From BTQM01 sp036985875 (lineage in GTDB: Bacteria > Patescibacteriota > Minisyncoccia > Phycocordibacterales > UBA1539), in NCBI GenBank assembly GCA_036985875.1, contig BTQM01000025.1, positions 1 to 11,759 on the forward strand: DNA of 11,759 nucleotides. The letters run 5' to 3'. The notes beneath the pieces were generated by a model. It worked only from the letters and a program-made list of their open reading frames with translations, did no database searches and was not told the origin of the DNA. Both the position numbers and the translations under genes were made by a program. Of this stretch, positions 7,840 through 11,759 are shown piece by piece (position 1 is the stretch's first letter; every line of letters begins with the position of its first letter).

Positions 7840-8478
7840 TTATCTCCTCCCGTTTCTCCACCCTTCTATCTCCTTGTGGTCACCCGAAAGGAGAACCTTT
7901 GGGGCTCGGTAATTTTTCCCTCTGTAGGCAATCACTTCCGGCCGCGTGTACATTTCAGAACTTGCGATCCTTTTTTCTTCAAGCGATGCTTCTCGCCCCA
8001 GCACTCCGGGTATCTGCCGTGCTACCGCGTCAACCACCGCCATGGCAGGAACCTCTCCGCCGGTGAGCACGAAAGGGCCAATGGATATTTCCTCGGCACG
8101 CAATATTTTTTTCACCCTCGCGTCTATGCCTTCATAGCGACCGGAAATCAAAATGATGTCTTTGTGTTTTTTTGAAAGTGTTTTCGCATAGATATTGGTG
8201 AACTGCTTTCCGGAAGGAGAGAGTATGACGATCTTTACATTCTTTTTTCTTCCTCGGGCTTTCTTCACCGCACGCAAAATTGGCCCTGCTTGCATTACCA
8301 TCCCAGGTCCTCCTCCGTATGGCTTGTCGTCCACTCTCCTGTGTTTATCCTTTGTAAAATCGCGGGGGTTGTATAATTTTATTTTAATAAGACCCTTTTT
8401 TTGCGCCCGTCCAAGAATTGACTCATCTACGTATGAGCGGATGGTTTCAGGAAAAATTGTAATAATATGAAAAGTCAT
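7840..8478 (-). CDS. trmD: tRNA (guanine-N1)-methyltransferase TrmD
   Basis: SPOUT-family enzyme that methylates G37 next to the anticodon, using S-adenosylmethionine, to prevent +1 frameshifting. The 212-aa product begins MTFHIITIFPETI, the usual TrmD start. Conserved blocks: NPRDFTKDKHRRVDDKPYGG (residues 37-56), ILSPSGKQF (85-93), SGRYEGIDARV (112-122, knot and cofactor loop) and IGPFVLTGGEVPAMAVVDAV (133-152), where Asp150 matches the catalytic Asp169 of E. coli, then IPGVLGREAS. The protein ends at LLSGDHKEIEGWRNGRR, about 25-40 residues before the usual end; the common Arg-rich C-terminus ending near RPDLL is missing. An in-frame GTG at 8517 would add 13 residues, but these do not belong to the family. 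RimM and bL19, frequent partners in the rpsP-trmD operon, are not here. It is 81 nt downstream of khpA and likely cotranscribed with it. Confidence 0.97.
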   Translation of the reverse strand: MTFHIITIFPETIRSYVDESILGRAQKKGLIKIKLYNPRDFTKDKHRRVDDKPYGGGPGMVMQAGPILRAVKKARGRKKNVKIVILSPSGKQFTNIYAKTLSKKHKDIILISGRYEGIDARVKKILRAEEISIGPFVLTGGEVPAMAVVDAVARQIPGVLGREASLEEKRIASSEMYTRPEVIAYRGKNYRAPKVLLSGDHKEIEGWRNGRR

Positions 8479-8559
8479 GGTAATAATTTTCTGCCTCAAA
8501 GAAAAAGCCGCGTCCACTTTATAGTAACACGGTCTTTTCTCATGTTCTATGCAATTTAA

Positions 8560-8895
8560 TTACGCTTTCAAGTCCTCCATCGCTTGGTCAACGCTTTTAG
8601 CAACATCACTTGCGCTTTCGCCGCCGCCCGGCGCTTTCCTGCCACCTTCGGGTTCATTGATCTTTAGATTAACACGTGCATCGTTTTTCATGCCCACAAC
8701 GCGAAGAAGTGTGCGAATCGCCTTTGCGGTGTTGCCAGATCGTCCGATAATTTGACCCATGTTGTCCGGATGCACATCAAGGGTAATGAGGACGCCCATC
8801 TCGTCAACGGTTCTCGTAACCTTTACGTCATCCGGGTGGTCAACCAACGCCTTAACGACATACTCAAGAAATTCTACGTCTTGTTCCTTGGCCAT
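8560..8895 (-). CDS. khpA: KH-domain RNA-binding protein KhpA (YlqC family)
   Basis: Small cytoplasmic RNA-binding protein. Family members commonly sit between rpsP and trmD, bind many RNAs and in several bacteria work with KhpB in cell elongation and small-RNA biology. The 111-aa product starts MAKEQDVEFLEYVVKALVDH and has the single KH fold with the nucleic-acid-binding GxxG loop GRSG at residues 51-54 in NMGQIIGRSGNTAKAIRTLL. The usual length is about 75-85 aa; here about 28 extra residues follow the domain, first Gly-rich (GGRKAPGGGE), then a likely short helix (SASDVAKSVDQAMEDLKA). ATG 8895 was chosen because the upstream in-frame TTG at 8958 adds residues unlike the family. There is no clear Shine-Dalgarno. 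A promoter at 9289-9316 and the 318-bp inverted-repeat element precede it. Confidence 0.93.
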   Translation of the reverse strand: MAKEQDVEFLEYVVKALVDHPDDVKVTRTVDEMGVLITLDVHPDNMGQIIGRSGNTAKAIRTLLRVVGMKNDARVNLKINEPEGGRKAPGGGESASDVAKSVDQAMEDLKA

Positions 8896-8965
8896 AATTG
8901 TAACTCTGATTTCAACTTTTAAATCTTTTTTGCTTATACGCAGTTTTTCGACCAACAATACTGCC

Positions 8966-9283
8966 TAGAACCCATCTCAAAAATATAGACTCTCCCCATA
9001 GTTCTATATAAGCTCCTCGGCTCGGAAGTGTAAATGTTTCACTTTGTTCTACACCCACACTTCTCTCGCTCTACGTCGCTTATAACCGCTCAAACTCTCA
9101 CTCTCAGTTTCACATCAATGAGCCCTGGGTTCATTGATGTTCGCTTGACCGCCTAAACGCTCTCATTCCGGCTGCAACATACTCATCGCTCGTCACCAGA
9201 GGAATCTATGGTTTCTCGCGCTTTGTATGTTTCGCTCGGAATGCAACCATTTATGCTGGCCATTATTTTTGAGATGGGTTCTA
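8966..9283. repeat. 318-bp element bounded by perfect 20-bp inverted repeats with three internal hairpins
   Basis: Bases 8966-8985 (TAGAACCCATCTCAAAAATA) are the exact reverse complement of 9264-9283. Inside, three palindromic arms are arranged almost symmetrically. H1 is 9007-9084 (TATAAGC with GCTTATA at the base; GAAGTGT 9025-9031 with ACACTTC 9057-9063). H2 is 9112-9140, a near-perfect palindrome at the centre. H3 is 9164-9243 (outer 19 positions with 15 Watson-Crick and two G-T pairs, then further pairs on the same axis up to a small loop). Spacers between parts are 20-27 bp. No ORF with codon sense lies inside. The repeat ends in TA on both sides, as expected for an element that duplicates a TA target, so it may be a MITE. 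Equally, the closing stem and arms may be a structured RNA or a khpA leader. No motif of RNase P RNA, tmRNA, SRP RNA or 6S RNA was recognised. The repeat is certain; its identity is open. Confidence 0.85.
9112..9140. repeat. Central 29-nt near-perfect palindrome (H2)
   Basis: Arms ACATCAATGA (9112-9121) and TCATTGATGT (9131-9140) are exact reverse complements, and the middle CCC-T-GGG (9123-9129) continues the symmetry. The only broken pair is G9122 with T9130, which would be a G-U wobble in plus-strand RNA. It lies within 2 bp of the exact middle of the 318-bp element. Confidence 0.85.
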
Positions 9284-9288
9284 TTAAA

Positions 9289-9316
9289 ATACTATCCATT
9301 TCAAGCAACGTGTCAA
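9289..9316 (-). promoter_or_regulatory. Sigma-70 type promoter upstream of khpA and of the 318-bp element
   Basis: On the minus strand there is a perfect -35 box TTGACA (9316-9311), a 16-bp spacer and a -10 box TAGTAT (9294-9289; four of six consensus positions). The expected start, near 9282, falls on the first bases of the 20-bp inverted repeat (outer end 9283). The transcript would run through the whole element and on to khpA and trmD, with a leader of about 387 nt before the khpA ATG. Confidence 0.6.
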
Positions 9317-9403
9317 CCCTGCCCTCAAGATCGCGGACCCACATATAAAATAAGGTCCACTTTACCAGAAGGCCTACTATCTGCGAGCGAGGGGCGAGAA
9401 ATC

Positions 9404-9430
9404 AAAAAACCGCACGTTGTGCGGTTTTTT
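9404..9430 (-). terminator. Intrinsic terminator of rpsP (bidirectional shape)
   Basis: A perfect 12-bp inverted repeat AAAAAACCGCAC (9404-9415) and GTGCGGTTTTTT (9419-9430) with a 3-nt loop begins one base after the rpsP stop codon. On the minus strand the GC stem is followed by six Ts, the classical form. The A-run on the other side makes it symmetric, so it could also stop plus-strand transcription. It separates rpsP from khpA-trmD, in keeping with the new promoter at 9289-9316. Confidence 0.88.
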
Positions 9431-9431
9431 C

Positions 9432-9938
9432 TTATTCAGCTTTTTTTTCTTCTGCTACAGGTTCTTCTTTGGATTTCTTCTCTTTTTGTCCTTCTGTCTG
9501 CGTCGCATCCGTCGCGACAGATGAGTCGGTAGGGGCTTCTTCTTCTGGCTTTGATTCCTCAACGGTTGTTTCCATCTCTACCTTTTCTGCTGGCGTATTC
9601 TTTTCTGCTGAGGCTTCGCCTTCGGCTTTCGCCTCCGCGGGTGCTTCCTCAGACTCTTTCTTTATGGGACTCTTTTTTGGAAGAACATTTATTTTTTTGC
9701 CTGTAATAACGCCTTCGCTCACGAGAAGGTTGTGTACGGTGCCGGACACGCCCGCTCCCACGGAGATCCAGTGTTTTATTCTTTCCCCTTTTATCTGGGG
9801 TTTTCCATGGCGTGCATCATAAGAACCTAGCATCTCAATGTATTTTCCGCTCTTCGGGCCGTTCTTTGAGTCAGTCACCACGATCCGAAAAGAAGGGTCG
9901 TTCTTCCTTCCCACGCGTTGTAATCTTATTTTTAACAT
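9432..9938 (-). CDS. rpsP: 30S ribosomal protein bS16 with long charged C-terminal extension
   Basis: bS16 binds 16S rRNA in the body of the small subunit and helps 30S assembly. The core is residues 1-85: MLKIRLQRVGRKNDPSFRIV, then DSKNGPKSGKYIEMLGSYDAR, and ERIKHWISVGAGVSGTVHNLL, all typical. The protein is 168 aa, about twice the usual 80-90, because about 80 residues follow that are almost wholly Glu, Ala, Lys, Pro, Thr and Ser with no fold expected. ATG 9938 is chosen by homology. The in-frame ATG at 9950 overlaps the -10 box, and longer extensions upstream only read through the divergent spacer and the opposite gene. The mRNA would be almost leaderless: the -10 box ends 11 nt before the ATG. 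A strong terminator follows the TAA stop at once, so rpsP seems monocistronic. Confidence 0.95.
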   Translation of the reverse strand: MLKIRLQRVGRKNDPSFRIVVTDSKNGPKSGKYIEMLGSYDARHGKPQIKGERIKHWISVGAGVSGTVHNLLVSEGVITGKKINVLPKKSPIKKESEEAPAEAKAEGEASAEKNTPAEKVEMETTVEESKPEEEAPTDSSVATDATQTEGQKEKKSKEEPVAEEKKAE

Positions 9939-9948
9939 AATCAGGAGC

Positions 9949-9977
9949 ATAGTAGCAAAAGAGCATGCAAAGGTCAA
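9949..9977 (-). promoter_or_regulatory. Promoter of rpsP giving a near-leaderless mRNA
   Basis: On the minus strand there is a -35 box TTGACC (9977-9972; five of six), a 17-bp spacer and a -10 box TACTAT (9954-9949; four of six). The start should fall near 9941-9943, only 3-5 nt before the rpsP ATG at 9938. No Shine-Dalgarno is present, which agrees with leaderless translation. Confidence 0.65.
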
Positions 9978-10043
9978 TCCCGCGAGAGGTCCGCTTTCGC
10001 CGCCAGCCCCATTTGTACCAGTGGCAATACGGTGCCGCATTGT

Positions 10044-10051
10044 GCTATTAT
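10044..10051 (+). promoter_or_regulatory. Possible extended -10 promoter for the small plus-strand gene
   Basis: TATTAT (10046-10051) with TG one base upstream (TGC at 10043-10045 gives the TGn form) lies about 69 nt before the ATG at 10120. No convincing -35 box is seen. The rest of the divergent spacer 9939-10119 shows nothing beyond the rpsP promoter. Confidence 0.3.
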
Positions 10052-10119
10052 AAAGCATGACAGAACAATCACGGCATTGGGTGTCGTATTTCATTATCAG
10101 TAAATAAGTAAAAATAAAT

Positions 10120-10296
10120 ATGAGTTCTATTGAAAAATCGCTTGCAGGAGACACTAGCAAGCAAAAAGAAGGAGAAAACGCAATGCACGCGGGGAAAAAG
10201 GAATACACTGGGGAGCTTAAATTGTCCGTTGACGAGAATACGCTTGAAGTCAAATCAGAGAAGATAGAAGAGTTTGACAGGAAATTTGACGCATAG
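10120..10296 (+). CDS. Small protein of unknown function (58 aa, or 37 aa from an internal start)
   Basis: Not recognised. An open frame from ATG 10120 to TAG 10294-10296 encodes 58 aa (MSSIEKSLAGDTSKQKEGEN...), very hydrophilic, rich in Lys and Glu, with no membrane segment, signal peptide or cysteine. An internal ATG at 10183 (residue 22) is preceded by AAGGAG (10169-10174) at 8-nt spacing, the only strong Shine-Dalgarno in the window, whereas ATG 10120 has none. The real product may therefore be 37 aa, beginning MHAGKKEYTGELKLSVDENT and ending EEFDRKFDA. The predicted form is a short beta segment followed by a charged helix. It lies 131 nt upstream of the RNase R gene on the same strand, so it could be cotranscribed with it or act as a leader ORF. 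Its coding status rests on length, codon sense and the ribosome site only. Confidence 0.5.
   Translation: MSSIEKSLAGDTSKQKEGENAMHAGKKEYTGELKLSVDENTLEVKSEKIEEFDRKFDA
10169..10174 (+). promoter_or_regulatory. Strong Shine-Dalgarno inside the small ORF
   Basis: AAGGAG, 8 nt before ATG 10183, within the context AGAAGGAG. The other genes here (dnaG, rpoC, rpoB, trmD, khpA, rpsP, RNase R) have no comparable site, so this one argues for starting the small protein at residue 22. Confidence 0.55.
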
Positions 10297-10355
10297 ATGA
10301 TGCAACGCAAAGGTATTACATCCTTGCGGCTTTTAGAGCAACAAGCATTTACAAT

Positions 10356-10398
10356 AAACGCTCCTTCTCAAGCTATACACGCTCCGAGCGGAGCGTTT
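10356..10398 (+). promoter_or_regulatory. Competing stem-loops in the spacer before the RNase R gene
   Basis: The segment GGAGCGTTT (10390-10398) can pair with either of two upstream copies of the same word: AAACGCTCC (10356-10364, 9 bp, 25-nt loop) or ACGCTCC (10379-10385, 7 bp, 4-nt loop). The two pairings exclude each other. A T-rich stretch (TTTGTGCTTTT, 10396-10406) follows the short hairpin, so it could be a weak terminator with an alternative fold. The remaining spacer 10297-10427 shows nothing else. Confidence 0.4.
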
Positions 10399-10427
10399 GT
10401 GCTTTTCGCCAATTGGACGACAAAACA

Positions 10428-11759
10428 ATGTTAAAGAAAAAACGACAAAACAAAGCGCGAGGCGAAAGATATTTGGAGGGAACGCTCAAAACCACTTCAC
10501 GTGGTACAGGTTACGTTTCTGTTCCAGAAAGAGAAGAGGACATTCGAATTGACTCCTCTTTTTTGGGAACGGGACTCAATAACGACAAAGTGCAGGTGCT
10601 ACTACACCCCACAGTGCACGGGCAACGGGCATCCGGAGAGATAACAAAAATCATTCATAGGGCAAAAACTGAATTTGTGGGCGTTATTGAAAAAGAGGGC
10701 GGGATATGTTTTTTAGTGCCGCAAGATCCTAAAATGTATGTGAACATTCTCATCTCGCCACAAGAAGCAGTCCGCGTGAAAAACGGAGAGAAGGTGTTGG
10801 TAAAAATTGTCAGGTGGAACGACCCGCACAAAAATCCCGAGGGAGAGATCGTACGAGTCCTCGGTAGTGCCGGAGACAACGACGTGGAAATGGAGGCGAT
10901 AGTGCTTGAAAAAGGGCTTTCTTTTGCATTTCCGGCACCTGTCACAAAAGAGGCAGTCAAAATCAAAGAAGGCGCCTTGGAACGCTTGAAGCAAGAGCTT
11001 CCTAAGAGGCGCGACTTGAGAAGTATCTTGACATTCACCATAGACCCCGAAGACGCGAAAGACTTTGACGACGCCCTCTCATTGCGCGAGCTCCCGGGCA
11101 ACAATATAGAGGTAGGAATACACATCGCCGATGTGAGCGCATTCGTGCGCAGCGGTTCTGAAATTGACAAGGCGGCGGCTCGACGCGCGACCTCCATTTA
11201 TCTCGTGGACCGCACCATACCGATGCTTCCCGAAGAGCTTTCCAACGATATATGCAGCTTGATGCCGGAAAAAGAACGGTTGGCATTCTCTGCCATTTTC
11301 ACTTTCAGCGCGGACGCGGTAAAAAAAGGAAGAAAACCAAAGATCCTGGACCAATGGTTCGGCGAAACGGTAATCAGATCGGACAAACGATTCAGTTATG
11401 AGGAAGCACAGAATGTTCTGGATAAAAAAGATGGTAAGTACTATGAGCAGTTGCATATACTAAATATACTGGCGCACAAACTCCGAAAACAAAACAAGAT
11501 CGGAGGTGCGATCTCATTGGAGACAGAGGAGGTGAAGTTTGTTTTGGATAATAACGGGGTACCAATTGATATAATCAAAAAAGTGCGCGGAGACACACAC
11601 CTGCTCGTGGAAGACTTTATGCTCCTCGCGAACAAACGCGTTGCCGAATATGCTTCCGGCGCGGCGAAAAAACAAAAGAGGGGCTTCGTGTATCGTATCC
11701 ACCCCAAGCCCGAAAAAGAAAAGATAGAGCAGCTTATCGCCCTTTTGGATGGTCTAGGA
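10428..11759 (+). CDS. rnr: RNase R / RNase II family 3'-5' exoribonuclease, N-terminal part (runs off right edge)
   Basis: Processive 3'-to-5' exoribonuclease of mRNA and structured RNA, acting in RNA turnover and rRNA quality control. The first 444 codons are visible from ATG 10428 (MLKKKRQNKARGERYLEGTL). There are two N-terminal OB/cold-shock-like domains (about residues 12-75, with RGTGYVSVPE, and about 82-140, with EFVGVIEKEGGICFLVP). The RNB catalytic domain starts near residue 190, with the metal-binding motif DPEDAKDFDDA at 206-216 (Asp206, Asp212, Asp214 and Asp215), then GIHIADVSAFV, VEDFMLLANKRVAEY and YRIHPKPEKEKIEQL. In E. coli RNase R the catalytic motif lies about 65 residues later, because the N-terminal helix-turn-helix domain is absent here; domain order otherwise agrees. 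The C-terminal S1 domain and basic tail lie beyond the window, so RNase R and RNase II cannot be fully separated, though the two cold-shock domains and the motif spacing favour RNase R. No clear Shine-Dalgarno. Confidence 0.93.
   Translation, partial: MLKKKRQNKARGERYLEGTLKTTSRGTGYVSVPEREEDIRIDSSFLGTGLNNDKVQVLLHPTVHGQRASGEITKIIHRAKTEFVGVIEKEGGICFLVPQDPKMYVNILISPQEAVRVKNGEKVLVKIVRWNDPHKNPEGEIVRVLGSAGDNDVEMEAIVLEKGLSFAFPAPVTKEAVKIKEGALERLKQELPKRRDLRSILTFTIDPEDAKDFDDALSLRELPGNNIEVGIHIADVSAFVRSGSEIDKAAARRATSIYLVDRTIPMLPEELSNDICSLMPEKERLAFSAIFTFSADAVKKGRKPKILDQWFGETVIRSDKRFSYEEAQNVLDKKDGKYYEQLHILNILAHKLRKQNKIGGAISLETEEVKFVLDNNGVPIDIIKKVRGDTHLLVEDFMLLANKRVAEYASGAAKKQKRGFVYRIHPKPEKEKIEQLIALLDGLG

Noticed and set aside
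8479..8517. GTG start extending TrmD by 13 residues
   Set aside because: The extra residues are not part of the family; TrmD proteins begin at the MTFHIITIFPET-like segment, which has its own ATG at 8478.
8896..8958. TTG start extending KhpA by 21 residues
   Set aside because: The added sequence does not resemble KhpA, and ATG 8895 matches the normal start.
8966..9283. RNase P RNA, tmRNA, SRP RNA or 6S RNA inside the 318-bp element
   Set aside because: I looked for the RNase P GAGGAAAGTCC core, the tmRNA tRNA-like ends, the SRP GGAAGGAAGCAG-type loop and the long 6S rod on both strands, and found none.
9227..9532. Plus-strand frame of 101 codons across the element edge and terminator
   Set aside because: It crosses an inverted repeat, a terminator and the end of rpsP in the wrong strand, and has no domain or ribosome site.
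10047..10052. Perfect TATAAT on the minus strand upstream of rpsP
   Set aside because: No -35 box at a usable distance; the TTGACC/TACTAT promoter at 9949-9977 is closer and better spaced. It may still be a secondary start.
9939..10310. Long N-terminal extension of the rpsP frame into the divergent spacer and small gene
   Set aside because: The extension is the complement of the divergent region and small plus-strand gene. bS16 starts at MLKIRLQRVG, and a good promoter lies just upstream of that ATG.
1..11759. UGA recoded as glycine, as in some CPR lineages
   Set aside because: All complete genes read through in the standard code without internal UGA, ending at UAA or UAG.

Overview
The window is a block of informational genes from a small-genome bacterium, most likely of the Candidate Phyla Radiation (Patescibacteria, probably Parcubacteria). 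This rests on short RpoB (1053 aa) and RpoC (1210 aa) proteins without the large proteobacterial insertions, rpoBC detached from the usual rplKAJL genes, dnaG directly after rpoC, a bS16 protein with a long charged tail, and almost no Shine-Dalgarno sequences. Lineage is an inference; no rRNA gene is present. The standard genetic code fits, since no UGA has to be read through in any gene.

Minus-strand block, in transcription order from right to left: rpsP (9938-9432) with a near-leaderless promoter and a strong hairpin terminator; a 535-bp spacer holding a good promoter and a 318-bp element bounded by perfect 20-bp inverted repeats; khpA (8895-8560); trmD (8478-7840); a spacer with a strong promoter and a structured leader; rpoB (7578-4417) and rpoC (4399-767) as an operon with a 17-nt gap; a nested-hairpin spacer; and the 5' part of dnaG, which runs off the left edge. 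Together these cover ribosome assembly and tRNA modification (rpsP, khpA, trmD), transcription (rpoB, rpoC) and replication priming (dnaG).

Plus-strand side: from a divergent spacer (9939-10119) a very small gene (58 aa, or 37 aa from an internal start with the only strong Shine-Dalgarno in the window), then a spacer with competing hairpins, then the first 444 codons of an RNase R/RNase II family exoribonuclease that runs off the right edge.

The coding content is ordinary housekeeping. The unusual content is in the spacers: a symmetric three-hairpin element closed by 20-bp inverted repeats whose edge coincides with the predicted start of a promoter; a second nested-hairpin element in front of dnaG; a terminator-like hairpin and U-tract just before the rpoB start codon; and mutually exclusive stems before the RNase R gene. 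No tRNA, rRNA, CRISPR array or transposase gene was seen.
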